In this document: positions 53,338 through 63,121 of the stretch, one piece after another | How the letters are laid out: each line of letters begins with the position of its first letter | Position numbering within the stretch: the stretch's first letter is position 1 | From: Anseongella ginsenosidimutans | GTDB lineage: Bacteria > Bacteroidota > Bacteroidia > Sphingobacteriales > Sphingobacteriaceae | Direction of reading: 5' to 3' | Assembly (NCBI RefSeq): GCF_008033235.1 | Contig: NZ_CP042432.1 | Coordinates: 2,108,001-2,172,000 of the forward strand | Length of the DNA: 64,000 bases | Position numbers and translations under genes: made by a program | The notes under the pieces: model-generated | The model's database searches: none | Told to the model about the DNA's origin: nothing | The model's input: the letters and a program-made list of their open reading frames with translations, nothing else

Positions 53338-56300
53338 ATTTCTGGTAAAAAGACCGGTTGCTGTTATTGTTAGTTTTATTGCGCTCCTTCTCATTGGAGC
53401 CGCGGCCGCCCTTTTTATTCCCGTATCCTTATTACCCGATATAGATGTGCCGGAGATCACCGTGCAGGTGGATAAGGCCGATGCTTCTTCGGGAGAAATA
53501 GAGCAGGCGATCATTCGCCCGATCCGTGAGGGCCTTGTACAGCTGCATGGCCTGGAGCGAATTGAAAGTACTTCCAGGGAGGGACGCGGAACCGTTCGCC
53601 TTAGTTTCGAACACGGTACCAATACGGACCTGGCCTTCATTGAAGTGAATGAGAAGATTGACCGGTCCATGAACCGTCTTCCCCGCGATGTGGAACGTCC
53701 TCTGGTGGTAAAGGCGAGTACTTCGGATATCCCGGCTTTCTACCTGAATGTTCAGCTTAAAAATACGGGAGAGGCGGCTGCGGATGAACGCCGCTTTCTT
53801 GAATTCAGCGATTTTGTCCGGCAGATACTAAAACGCCGCCTGGAGCAGCTGCCGGAAGTGGCTATGGTGGATCTCAGCGGCCTGGAAGAATCCGAGATCC
53901 TTATTTCTCCTTACACGGGGAAGCTCAGGACATTGGGGCTGACCCCGGCGGCCGTGCAGCAGGCCTTGCAGGAGCATAATATCCAGTTAGGTAATATCCT
54001 TGTCAGGGACGGTCATTACCAGTATTATCTCCGGTTTTCTTCAGGGCTGTACAGTACAGCGGATATCAAAGACCTTTACCTGAACATCAGCGGCCGGTTG
54101 TTCCGACTGGAGGACATTGCCAGCGTAAGGCTGGTGGAAGAGCAGGCCAAAGGCGCCTTCTTTTCAGGGCAGCACAGAGCGATCAGTATGGCGGTGATCA
54201 AGCAATCGTCGGCACGTATGGAAGACCTGCGGGAAAATACGCGGCAGCTGATGACGCTTTTCGAAAAGGACTATCCCGGCATGTCCTTTGAACTGGCGCA
54301 GGACCAGTCAGCCCTGCTGGACTATTCGATCAGCAACCTGAAACAGGACCTGCTCATTGGAGGGTCATTGGCTTTCCTGCTGATGCTGGCCTTCATCAAA
54401 AAGCTGCGGGCGGCGGTACTTATCGGGATCACTATCCCCGTATCCCTCGTGATTTCCCAGCTAGTGTTCTTCATGACCGGGCTTTCCATTAATATTATTT
54501 CGCTGAGCGGACTGATCCTGGGACTGGGGATGATCATCGACAATTCCATTGTGGTTATTGACAATATCACCCAGCATCGCGAAAAGGGCTTATCCCTGGA
54601 AGATGCCTGTGTGGCGGGAACCGAAGAAGTAATTCGCCCGCTGATCAGCTCGGTGCTGACCAATTGCGCGGTATTTCTCCCGCTGATTTTCCTGAGCGGC
54701 ATTGCCGGCACGCTGTTTTATGACCAGGCGCTGTCCATTACCATCGGGATCATTGTTTCATTATTCGTCTCCGTATTGCTGCTTCCCGTGCTTTATAGAT
54801 TGCTGCACAGGGGAAAACAGGACGAAAGACCTCCAAACCGGAAATGGGAACTGTTGAACGTCACCGGCTGGTATGAGGCTGGCCTTGCTTTCGTGTTCAA
54901 ACGAAAAGCGCTGTCCTTATCGCTGTCCGCTCTTTTGCTGGCCGCCGGTGCTATGGTTTATATGCAGCTGGACAAAGAACGATTCCCCCGTCTTTCGCGC
55001 GCGGATTTCGAAATGTTCATCGACTGGAACGAGGCGATACCCCTGGAGGAAAACCAGGCTCGTACGCTTTCCTTGCTAAATACCGCCGGGGAGCAGGTTC
55101 AGTCTGCCAATTCCTGGATAGGGCAGCAGCAATACCTGCTGAATAAGACCTATGACCTTAGCCTTTCGGAATCGAAAACCTATATCAACACGCCATCCCC
55201 GGCGCAGGTGGCCCCCCTGGAGGACCTGCTTTCAGCAAAACTGCAGCAGCAATACCCGCAGGCGATTCTCCGTTTTTCCGCGGCTAAAACACCCTTCGAA
55301 GAAGTATTTGGCGAAAAACAAGCGCCGCTGCGGGTCGAGATCAGCGACCAGGAAAACAACAATATGCCCGCCGTAGGGGAAACCGCGGCTGTCATGGACG
55401 CGATCCGGAGCCGCTTTCCGGACGTTTCCCTGAAACCGCTGCCGCTTCGCGAGAACCTGATCCTCTCTGTCCGCACGGAGCAGGCGCTGCTCTATAATGT
55501 GCCCACGGACGTTATCCGGAATACGGTAGAAACCGCCCTTAAATCAAAGCAGGTATCCACGCTCCGCGGCGGGCAGTCTGTCATTCCTATCGTAATGGGA
55601 AGTACGGAGAAACAGCCTCTTGCCAGCTTTTTGTCAACGGCTGCTGTCCGGAGCAATGACAGCGTTTATGTGCCGCTGGCTTCGCTTGTGAACATGGAAA
55701 GGGAGCATGGGTATAAATACATCAGCGCCGGGCGGCAAGGCCAATATTACCCGATAGCCATTGAAACAGAAGAACCGGAGGCCGTTCTGAAGGAGATCCA
55801 GGAGAATGTTTCCCCGGCCTTCCCCGAGTTGTCGTTCAGCTATAGCGGAAGTTATTTTTTTAATAATGTGCTTATAAAGGAAATGGCAGTGATTTTGGTC
55901 ATTGCCGTATTGCTGCTTTATTTTATCCTGGCCGCCCAGTTTGAATCCCTGATGCAGCCCCTGATCATTCTCCTGGAGCTTCCCATTGATATTGCCGGCG
56001 CCTTGCTGATGCTCTACATTTTCGGCGGCAGCATTAACCTGATGTCCATGATCGGCATTATCGTTATGTGCGGGATCATTATCAACGATTCTATCCTGAA
56101 AATAGATGCTATTAACCAACTAAGGAAAAAGGGCTACGGATTAATGGAAGCCATCCGCGCTGCCGGCCATACCAGGCTGAAATCCATTGTGATGATCAGC
56201 CTCACCACGGTTGGTGCGCTTTCGCCTACGCTGTTCATGCACGACATCGGTTCCGAACTCCAGCGGCCGCTGGCCCTTACCCTTATCGGCGGAATGCTGT

Positions 56301-56488
56301 TGGGGATGGTAGTGAGCCTGCTGTTTATTCCGCTGGTCTATTGGTTTATTTACCGGAATAGCGACGTCCCGGGCCGGGATCACCCGGGATCGCATGCAAC
56401 AGGCTTGCCAGGCCCGGACGTTGGTAACCCGAACGCTGGTAACCCGGAATCGCCGTTTGCTAACCCGGGCTCCTTACTCAAAACCTGA
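53330..56488 (+). CDS. RND efflux permease 2 (AcrB/MdtB-like)
   Basis: The protein has 1,052 residues, normal for RND pumps. ATG 53330 (MIRFLVKRPVAVIVSFIALLL) is the right start: it overlaps the end of permease 1 by 8 bp, and the frame continues further upstream only inside that gene. Motifs are FIPVSLLPDIDVPEITVQV in the first porter domain, LGLGMIIDNSIVVIDNI in TM4, and LAAQFESLMQPLIILLELPIDIAGALL near the C-terminal half. After the last helix comes a short Gly/Pro/Asn-rich tail (GNPNAGNPESPFANPG). It is the second permease for the same adaptor and channel. Substrate unknown. Confidence 0.95.
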   Translation: MIRFLVKRPVAVIVSFIALLLIGAAAALFIPVSLLPDIDVPEITVQVDKADASSGEIEQAIIRPIREGLVQLHGLERIESTSREGRGTVRLSFEHGTNTDLAFIEVNEKIDRSMNRLPRDVERPLVVKASTSDIPAFYLNVQLKNTGEAAADERRFLEFSDFVRQILKRRLEQLPEVAMVDLSGLEESEILISPYTGKLRTLGLTPAAVQQALQEHNIQLGNILVRDGHYQYYLRFSSGLYSTADIKDLYLNISGRLFRLEDIASVRLVEEQAKGAFFSGQHRAISMAVIKQSSARMEDLRENTRQLMTLFEKDYPGMSFELAQDQSALLDYSISNLKQDLLIGGSLAFLLMLAFIKKLRAAVLIGITIPVSLVISQLVFFMTGLSINIISLSGLILGLGMIIDNSIVVIDNITQHREKGLSLEDACVAGTEEVIRPLISSVLTNCAVFLPLIFLSGIAGTLFYDQALSITIGIIVSLFVSVLLLPVLYRLLHRGKQDERPPNRKWELLNVTGWYEAGLAFVFKRKALSLSLSALLLAAGAMVYMQLDKERFPRLSRADFEMFIDWNEAIPLEENQARTLSLLNTAGEQVQSANSWIGQQQYLLNKTYDLSLSESKTYINTPSPAQVAPLEDLLSAKLQQQYPQAILRFSAAKTPFEEVFGEKQAPLRVEISDQENNNMPAVGETAAVMDAIRSRFPDVSLKPLPLRENLILSVRTEQALLYNVPTDVIRNTVETALKSKQVSTLRGGQSVIPIVMGSTEKQPLASFLSTAAVRSNDSVYVPLASLVNMEREHGYKYISAGRQGQYYPIAIETEEPEAVLKEIQENVSPAFPELSFSYSGSYFFNNVLIKEMAVILVIAVLLLYFILAAQFESLMQPLIILLELPIDIAGALLMLYIFGGSINLMSMIGIIVMCGIIINDSILKIDAINQLRKKGYGLMEAIRAAGHTRLKSIVMISLTTVGALSPTLFMHDIGSELQRPLALTLIGGMLLGMVVSLLFIPLVYWFIYRNSDVPGRDHPGSHATGLPGPDVGNPNAGNPESPFANPGSLLKT

Positions 56489-56493
56489 ACTTG

Positions 56494-57978
56494 ATGAAGA
56501 AAATCTATCTCTACCCAATTGTATTTTATAGTATCGCTTGCCTGGTCAACGCTTCCGGCGTCTATGCCCAAAATTCCGCAGCCCCGCTGAATTTAAGCCT
56601 CAAAGACGCCATTGGCAGGGCCCAGGAGAATTCCTTCGATTACCAGGCCGCTTATAACCAATACCAAAGAAGCTTCTGGGACTTTCAGAACTATAAAGCC
56701 GCATTTTATCCGAAACTGCACCTGGACGGCACCTTTCCCAACTATACAAGGGCCATCGGGCGCGTCACCTTGCCTACCGGTGAAGATATATTTGTGGAAC
56801 AGAACCAGGCATACAGCTCCCTGGACCTTGGGATCAGCCAGAATGTAAAAGCTACGGGCGGTGTCCTGACCCTTTCTTCCTCGGTAAACAGGATCGATGT
56901 CTTTGGGAATAACCGGGACATTACCTATTCGGCCGTGCCTCTATCCATTACTTACCGGCAGAACAGCCTTGGCTTTAATTCTTTTAAATGGCAGAAGCAG
57001 ATCGCTCCCCTGTTATATGAAACAGCACAGAAAGAATTGACCGAAGATATGGAAAACATTAGCCTGGCTACTGTAGGATACTATTTCGAAATGCTGGCTG
57101 TACAGGCGGCACTCAACCTTTCCCGGCAAAACCTGGCCAGCGCCGATACGCTATACAAAATTTCCAGCGATCGCTTCCGCCTGGGAACCGTCTCAAAAAG
57201 CGACCTGCTGCAGCTCCGGTTAAGCATCCTGAATGCGCAGAACCAGGTGACCCAGGATAGCGTGAGCATGGTGCTGGCCCGGCAGAAAATGCTGCAGTAC
57301 CTGGACCTGCCCCCCGATACGGAATTGGCGCTGGAGGTGCCTGACGAAATCGTGTTTTTCGCGGTAGACCAGGAACAAGCATTAAAAGAAGCCACCGAAA
57401 ACAGCAAAACCGAAGTGCAATTCCAGACAAAAGAACTGGAGGCAAAGCGGGCCATGATGCAGGCGAAGGCCGAAAGCAGGATCTCCTTCAGCCTGCGTGC
57501 CAACCTGGGCGTTTCCAAAACGGCGCCTACCTTTCCGCTGCTCTACAATAATCTTGACAACCAGCAGAACATTATGCTGACCTTCTCCCTCCCGCTGCTA
57601 GACTGGGGAGACGCCCGCACAAGGGTGCAGCGGGCAGCTTCCAACCTGGAGCTGATAAAAAGCGAAAATAAACGGGACCGTACCACATTTGAACAGGAAG
57701 TATTGCTGCAAGTCTCCCGCTGGAACCTGCAGCAAAAACTCATGGCCGCCGCCCTGGAAACCCGCGAAATAGCCCTCGAGCGCTACGAACTGGACAAACA
57801 GCGCTACCTATCCGGAAATATCACCCTGAACGACCTCAATATTGCCCAGCAGCAAAAAGATCAGGCCATTAACGAATACGTCCAGGCCCTGGAAACCTAC
57901 TGGGATCTTTACTACCGCCTGCGAAAACTTACCCTTTATGATTTTAAACAGCGGCAGGAAGTAGAATATTCGAAATGA
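56494..57978 (+). CDS. TolC-type outer membrane efflux channel
   Basis: The protein has 494 residues. It has a signal peptide (ASGVYAQN) and then two OEP repeats: NLSLKDAIGRAQENSFDYQAAYNQYQRSFWDFQNYKAAFYPKL at the start and a long coiled-coil helix set (ALETREIALERYELDKQRYLSGNITLNDLNIAQQQKDQA) at the end. LTFSLPLLDWGDARTR precedes the second helical hairpin, as in TolC homologues. It forms the outer-membrane exit of the four-gene RND system, starting 5 bp after permease 2. A propeller lipoprotein gene starts inside its stop codon (ATGA at 57975). Confidence 0.94.
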   Translation: MKKIYLYPIVFYSIACLVNASGVYAQNSAAPLNLSLKDAIGRAQENSFDYQAAYNQYQRSFWDFQNYKAAFYPKLHLDGTFPNYTRAIGRVTLPTGEDIFVEQNQAYSSLDLGISQNVKATGGVLTLSSSVNRIDVFGNNRDITYSAVPLSITYRQNSLGFNSFKWQKQIAPLLYETAQKELTEDMENISLATVGYYFEMLAVQAALNLSRQNLASADTLYKISSDRFRLGTVSKSDLLQLRLSILNAQNQVTQDSVSMVLARQKMLQYLDLPPDTELALEVPDEIVFFAVDQEQALKEATENSKTEVQFQTKELEAKRAMMQAKAESRISFSLRANLGVSKTAPTFPLLYNNLDNQQNIMLTFSLPLLDWGDARTRVQRAASNLELIKSENKRDRTTFEQEVLLQVSRWNLQQKLMAAALETREIALERYELDKQRYLSGNITLNDLNIAQQQKDQAINEYVQALETYWDLYYRLRKLTLYDFKQRQEVEYSK

Positions 57979-58143
57979 AAATGTCAGGTAAATATATGGC
58001 GACAAACACGAAAGCAGTACTGCTCTTTTTATTGCTTGTTCAGGTTTCACTCCAAACTTCCTGCGTAAGATCATCAAAGAATCTAAAGAGCGAATTCCCC
58101 GTAGACACGGTAGAATTTAATAGCATTTTGGAAGAGAAACTTT

Positions 58144-58148
58144 TGCTG
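58144..58148 (+). repeat. Left target-site duplication of the IS21 element
   Basis: TGCTG, repeated at 60731-60735. Five bp fits IS21-family insertions, and the host reading frame is restored when one copy and the element are removed. Confidence 0.85.
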
Positions 58149-58226
58149 TGTAAACGGAAAATAAGAATGCACAAAAAATAGAAAATAGGAATACCCAGAA
58201 TTTGGCAACAAGAATGCACAGGTTTT

Positions 58227-58256
58227 CCGGGAATGGGGCCGCGGCCCCATTCCCGG
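58227..58256 (+). repeat. 30-bp perfect palindrome in the IS21 leader
   Basis: The bases CCGGGAATGGGGCCG (58227-58241) are followed directly by their exact reverse complement (58242-58256). It lies just inside the left terminal repeats and about 40 bp before the chosen istA start. It could form a hairpin that limits translation of transposase from transcripts entering from outside. Confidence 0.85.
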
Positions 58257-58295
58257 ATTTCCCGAGCTTCGGCGGTTCACCAAAACACGTCGAAG

Positions 58296-59855
58296 ATGAA
58301 TGTATTCTTGAACAAATTTATGATGTATTACGAGATTCACCGCATGGACCGCGAAGATTGTTCCGTGTCCTACATCAGCCGAACGCTGGGCATTAACCGA
58401 CGAACCGTCAAAAAGTACCTGCTCATGAGCGAGCAGGACTATGAGCAGCACCTGATCAGTGGAACCCGGCGCCCCAAAACACTGCTGCCTTATGAAGGGT
58501 TTATCAAAGAACGCTTAACCCTTTACCCGGACACATCAGCCGCTCAGTTGTTTGATTGGCTGAAGGAGCATCATGCTGATCTCCCCCCGGTTAGTAGCCG
58601 AACTGTTTTTAATTTCGTCGCCTCCATGCGGGAAAAATACAACATCCCCCGCACCAAAATGTTGAGAGACTGTGGCCCCGTCCCTGAGCTTCCCTATGGG
58701 CTGCAGGTCCAGGTTGATTTCGGGCAATACAATATGCGCAGAAGTGATGGCGGTACTGCCAAGGTCTTTTTTTTGACGATGGTACTTTCCCGGTCCCGCT
58801 ACAAGTATGTTTGGTTCCTGGATCATCCGTTTACTACTGAGGAGGCCATCACCGCTCATGAAGCAGGGTTTGCTTTCTTTGGCGGAGTCGCCGGGGAAGC
58901 CGTTTATGACCAGGACCGGCTGTTTCTTATCAGTGAAAACCATGGTGACCTGATCCTGACCGATGCCTTCCGGCAGTATGTCCGTCTGCGCGCCTTCCGC
59001 CTCCACTTCTGCCGCAAGGCAGATCCCCAGAGCAAGGGAAAGGTGGAGAACGTGATCCGGTATGTCAAGCAGAACTTCCTGTATAACCGTACCTATTACG
59101 ACCCGGACACCCTGCAGGAAGAAGCATTAGGCTGGTTGGGGCGCACCGCCAATGCCCTCACCCACGAGGGAACCGGCAAGGTCCCTTACAGCGAATGGGT
59201 CACTGAGCAGCCATTCCTGGTTCCTTACACACCCATTGCCGTTACCCCGGTGAAGGCAGCTTATACCGTGCGAAAAGACAACACCATCTGCTTCAAAAGT
59301 AATTACTACTCTCTTCCCCTGGGCACCTACCAGGGCAGGGGAAGTCAGGTCACCCTTCAGGTGGAGGGCACTCAGCTGGTAATCTGGGGGGAAGAAGGCA
59401 AATTGATTTGCAAGCATACCATCTCTGCGGGGAAGGGACAGAAGATCATCAATAACGATCACAAACGGGATAAGTCAGGGCCCATCTCGGCACTTATCGA
59501 AGAGGTAGCCGCTTTGCTGGAAGAGCCGGATCTGGGGCGGCAGCTGCTGCAGCGGATCCGGAAAGACAAGCCCCGTTACGTGCGCGATCAGCTGCTACTG
59601 CTCAGGGAGATCATCCAGGGAGCCGATAAGGAGATCGTGAAACAAGCCCTGGAATATGCCCTTGCCCGGCAGATCGTCAGCGCCACCGATTTTCGGGCTC
59701 TGGTAGCACACTATGGCAAACAAAAGGAGCAGAAAGACGGCCAAAGCAACATCCGCTATCTAAACCCCTTAGGAGGGAAGCTTCCGCTGGCGGCCCTGAC
59801 AGCCCCCGATAAAAGTAATATCGATGATTACGAGCAATTGTTAAACGGTAAATAA
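58296..59855 (+). CDS. istA: IS21-family transposase IstA
   Basis: The protein has 519 residues from ATG 58296; an in-frame ATG at 58233 lies inside the palindrome and is less likely. The N-terminal HTH has CSVSYISRTLGINRRTVKKYL. The DDE core includes LQVQVDFGQYNMR, the middle Asp region GGVAGEAVYDQDRL, and ADPQSKGKVENVIRYVKQNFL with the catalytic Glu. A C-terminal beta-barrel-like segment follows. It catalyses transposition with IstB, whose gene starts 21 bp downstream. Confidence 0.95.
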   Translation: MNVFLNKFMMYYEIHRMDREDCSVSYISRTLGINRRTVKKYLLMSEQDYEQHLISGTRRPKTLLPYEGFIKERLTLYPDTSAAQLFDWLKEHHADLPPVSSRTVFNFVASMREKYNIPRTKMLRDCGPVPELPYGLQVQVDFGQYNMRRSDGGTAKVFFLTMVLSRSRYKYVWFLDHPFTTEEAITAHEAGFAFFGGVAGEAVYDQDRLFLISENHGDLILTDAFRQYVRLRAFRLHFCRKADPQSKGKVENVIRYVKQNFLYNRTYYDPDTLQEEALGWLGRTANALTHEGTGKVPYSEWVTEQPFLVPYTPIAVTPVKAAYTVRKDNTICFKSNYYSLPLGTYQGRGSQVTLQVEGTQLVIWGEEGKLICKHTISAGKGQKIINNDHKRDKSGPISALIEEVAALLEEPDLGRQLLQRIRKDKPRYVRDQLLLLREIIQGADKEIVKQALEYALARQIVSATDFRALVAHYGKQKEQKDGQSNIRYLNPLGGKLPLAALTAPDKSNIDDYEQLLNGK

Positions 59856-59876
59856 TAACCACTTCACTATTAGATC

Positions 59877-60638
59877 ATGACAGAAAAAAAAGAACAGATC
59901 AAACACCTGTGCAAGCAGTTTAAGATGAGCGGGATCGCCCACTCCCTGGACACGCTCATCGCCCAGGGGGAATCCCAGGAAATGGGCCTGACCGAATTCA
60001 CCTGGAATCTTCTTGAGACAGAAGCTTCCCATCGCCAGCAGCGGGAAATGGAAAGGCGGTTAAAAACCGCCCGCCTGCCTGCCTCCTCTTCCCTGGAAGC
60101 CTACGATGCCACCGTGGAGAACGGCCTTCCTAAAAATCGCTTAAATCAGCTCAGGGAGCTTAACTGGTTAGATCAAATCTATAATATCATCCTGCTCGGT
60201 CCCAGCGGCGTGGGTAAAACACATTTGGCGGCCGGTCTCTGCAGAGACGCCATCCAGGGAGGGTACAATGCCTTCTTCCGAACAATGGAGGATATTATGA
60301 ATATGCTGAAAATGAAAGACATGACCCGATCTGCCATGGCCGACTATAAACGCCTGACCAAGGCACAACTCATCGTCATCGACGATATGATGCTCTTCCC
60401 GGTAGAAAAAGCTCAGGCCGTCGCCTTGTTCAACTTCATTAACCATTTGTATGAAAGCACTTCCTTCATTATCACTACCAATAAGATGCCGGCTGAATGG
60501 GCAGGCCTGCTGGGCGACGAGGTCCTGGCAACCGCTCTATTGGACCGCCTGCTCTACCGGTGCGAAGCCATCACACTCACCGGAAAAAGCTATCGTTTAA
60601 AGCATCGAAAATCTATCTTTGAACACTCCACTGCTTAA
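59877..60638 (+). CDS. istB: IS21-family transposition helper ATPase IstB
   Basis: The protein has 253 residues, a DnaC/DnaA-like AAA+ ATPase. Walker A is LLGPSGVGKTHLAAGL and Walker B is LIVIDDMMLFP. SFIITTNKMPAEW (sensor 1) and ALLDRLLYRCEAI follow, as in all IstB proteins. It loads the transposase onto target DNA. Start at ATG 59877, 21 bp after istA. Confidence 0.96.
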   Translation: MTEKKEQIKHLCKQFKMSGIAHSLDTLIAQGESQEMGLTEFTWNLLETEASHRQQREMERRLKTARLPASSSLEAYDATVENGLPKNRLNQLRELNWLDQIYNIILLGPSGVGKTHLAAGLCRDAIQGGYNAFFRTMEDIMNMLKMKDMTRSAMADYKRLTKAQLIVIDDMMLFPVEKAQAVALFNFINHLYESTSFIITTNKMPAEWAGLLGDEVLATALLDRLLYRCEAITLTGKSYRLKHRKSIFEHSTA

Positions 60639-60730
60639 CCTATATTTGACCCGGTAATTGTGCACCCTTGTTTCCAAAAACTGTGCATTCCTAATTGCCA
60701 AAAACTGTGCACTTTGAGTTTCCGGTTACA

Positions 60731-60735
60731 TGCTG
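60731..60735 (+). repeat. Right target-site duplication of the IS21 element
   Basis: TGCTG, identical to 58144-58148. The propeller coding frame resumes here. Confidence 0.85.
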
Positions 60736-61783
60736 TCTTCTCTGTTTGACAGCTATGAGTATATCGTACTCAAAAAAGATAGTAATGATGATAAACAGGT
60801 GTTCGGTGAAATCTCGGAAATTGTTTCATTTAACGACAGGCTGATAATTTTTGATAACGATGTGGCAAACGGGCTATTTGTATATGATAATAGCGGCAAT
60901 TTTATTTTTTCACTGTTAAACGGCGCCGGTCCTTCAGAGGTTCGGGGGATCGAAGATTTTTGTATAGATGAAGAGAATAACAACGTATTGGTATTGGATA
61001 ACGGAAATAAAACTATAAAATTATTTTCCCTGGAGAGCGGAGAGTTTTTAAACAGTTTTCCCTTAGATCATTTTTGCCAAGGTATAGCATACGTTGGAAA
61101 TGGAAATGTGATTCTAAGTGTCAGTGAAATGACTGCAGAGGAAATTTACGACGGAGCCAAACTAATATTAAAGAATTTAGATCAACCGGGGGCTATCACT
61201 ATACCTGTTTTTGTTAATGAATCAAATCGTTATCTTTCATTTGGCGGAGGTGGTACTAAGTTTCTTAAAACCAGTTCTGAAATTTACTTTTCACAAGCAT
61301 TCGGGAATGAAATTTTTATGTTTTCACGAGAAGGCGGAAGGCCGCTAAAAAAGCTGTTTGTTGACTTTGGCGCTAATGATTTGAGAAATCATGCGAAAAA
61401 CATCACGGACGTAGAAAGCCTTACCAAATATGCTGCCCACTCAAACTCGGCCCGTCTTTTCGGTATGTATAATTCGATAGCCAAGAACAATTTAATATAT
61501 ATGGTCAGCAATCAGGAATCATTTAACTACCTTCTGGTAAGTAAAGATTTGAATGAATATATCGCCTATAAAAGTATTGAAAACGATCTGTATAACTTAC
61601 CGGCAACGTTCCTGGCAGGTTATTCCAACAGCGGGGAGGCTTATACTTTTATTGATCCGGAAACTATTCAATTCTATCTTGACCAGGGCTTTGAATTAGA
61701 GGAGCCATTGCGCGAAAAATTAGGGGATTTTGACATACTTAATAGTAACCCGGTTATTGTCAGACTGTATAATAAATAGACGC

Positions 61784-63040
61784 ATGCTACGATTCTACAA
61801 AACAAAATCCGGTTTCCGGGCAGTCAATTGGCTTTTTTTAATGACACTCCTGGCAGCGGCGATTTTAACTGCTTGCGGAAATTCTGGAAAAGAACGAGAC
61901 AGTCTATTAGCAGTCAGCGATTCCGAGTCCCTATATAAAGTCAGTATTGATATTGATACCCTTGTCGAGCGGCATATAAGCTTATCAAGCGTAATGAAAG
62001 ATAGCAAGCTGATCAAACTGGAGACATCCGATGAGTGCATGCTTGGAAGGGTGCAAAGTGTTCAGATTTTTGATGAAAAATTATTTATCGGCGATGCAGA
62101 AGGTACAGTGCTAGCCTTCGATATGGATGGACAATTCCTTTTTAAACTGGGAAATAAGGGGAAAGGGCCGGGGGAGTATATTAATGTCACCTCCTGGTAT
62201 ATTGACGGAATAAAAAACCAGGTTGTATTATTAGATAACGCGCAGCATAAACTGCTCTTTTTTAGTGGGGATGGAGAGTTTGTGTCGGAAGAGAATTTCT
62301 CATCGGTTTATTCCTCCGATGCGGTGCCTGCAGGGAAAAGCCAGGTGATCTTTTATAACGATTTTAACCATGCAAACAGGGACACTCCCTTTGCTTTAAT
62401 GGTTTATGACCTTGAATCAAAGGAGATGGTAGCGACCGCCTTTCCGATCGAATGGGTAGAACCCGGATCTTATTTGAGTGAATCACCTTTTGCCAAGGAC
62501 GGGAATAACATTTATTTTAAGCAATGCCACTCCTACCAAGTTTTCCGGATTAATACGGCCAGTAATACAGGCGGTATCGATATTCAACCCTATTTTGAAG
62601 TTGATTTTGGTGAACAGAACCTGCCTGCCGGCTTTATGACGAAGGAATTTGACAATAAGCGAATGGATATGGTGGAAAATGAAATTTACAAGCAGAAAAA
62701 GTATATAAGGAATGTTGAGTACGATATGACGACTGACTATGTATTGTATTCTTTTTCGGTGGGCCGGAACGTTTTTTATGGAATCTATTCAAAATCAGAC
62801 CGGAAGAATATACTGTTTAACGGTACCAAAAATGACGTTTATCATTTACCGACATTTGGCATAAAGCTACTGCCGAACAATATGGCCTATGCTGTCGTTT
62901 ACCCTGAATTTGTATATAGCGCTAGGGAGAGCTATTTGAAAAATGACCATGAAATGCCGGCAAAGATGAAAAACTACCTGGATGAAGTAGCAATTTCTGA
63001 TAATCCCTCGATTATTATTGGAAAAATGGACCTGAACTAA
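61784..63040 (+). CDS. 6-bladed beta-propeller lipoprotein (paralogue 7)
   Basis: The protein has 418 residues. ATG 61784, 4 bp after the previous stop, is chosen; the frame overlaps the preceding gene if extended. A lipoprotein signal follows a longer basic N-terminus (LAAAILTACGNS, Cys31). Family motifs are LIKLETSDECMLGRVQSVQIF, LGNKGKGPGEYINVTSWYID and the closing SDNPSIIIGKMDLN. It follows paralogue 6, so before the IS21 insertion both were probably read from the efflux operon. The 81-bp gap after it faces a convergent paralogue and shows no clear terminator. Confidence 0.88.
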   Translation: MLRFYKTKSGFRAVNWLFLMTLLAAAILTACGNSGKERDSLLAVSDSESLYKVSIDIDTLVERHISLSSVMKDSKLIKLETSDECMLGRVQSVQIFDEKLFIGDAEGTVLAFDMDGQFLFKLGNKGKGPGEYINVTSWYIDGIKNQVVLLDNAQHKLLFFSGDGEFVSEENFSSVYSSDAVPAGKSQVIFYNDFNHANRDTPFALMVYDLESKEMVATAFPIEWVEPGSYLSESPFAKDGNNIYFKQCHSYQVFRINTASNTGGIDIQPYFEVDFGEQNLPAGFMTKEFDNKRMDMVENEIYKQKKYIRNVEYDMTTDYVLYSFSVGRNVFYGIYSKSDRKNILFNGTKNDVYHLPTFGIKLLPNNMAYAVVYPEFVYSARESYLKNDHEMPAKMKNYLDEVAISDNPSIIIGKMDLN

Positions 63041-63121
63041 GGGATCAGCGGTGAACACGACGGACAATGAAAGAGTTGGCCCCTGCATGCAAGACCATAG
63101 TCCCTCCCCATCTCCCGACTT

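Larger units (their letters stand above)
58149..60730 (+). mobile_element. IS21-family insertion sequence, complete
   Basis: The element is 2,582 bp and is flanked by TGCTG on both sides. Its ends are imperfect inverted repeats: TGTAAACGGAAA on the left and TGTAACCGGAAA (reverse complement) on the right. Further inside, the left end has two copies of AAGAATGCACA (58163-58173, 58210-58220). The right end has three TGTGCA copies (about 60659, 60682, 60706), the multiple terminal repeats typical of IS21. It carries istA and istB, both intact in appearance. Confidence 0.94.
57975..61779 (+). pseudogene. 6-bladed beta-propeller lipoprotein (paralogue 6) split by an IS21 element
   Basis: The 5' part starts at 57975, overlapping the TolC-type gene stop by 4 bp, with a lipoprotein signal (QVSLQTSC, Cys30). 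It runs into the insertion at 58148. The 3' part resumes at 60731 (LSSLFDSYEYIVLKKDSND) and ends DILNSNPVIVRLYNK. Removing 2,582 bp of IS21 plus one 5-bp duplication joins EEKLLLSSLFDSYEY in frame and gives about 405 residues with the GAGPSEVRGIEDF family motif. As it stands the gene is broken. The uncut form would be translationally coupled to the efflux channel. Confidence 0.9.
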
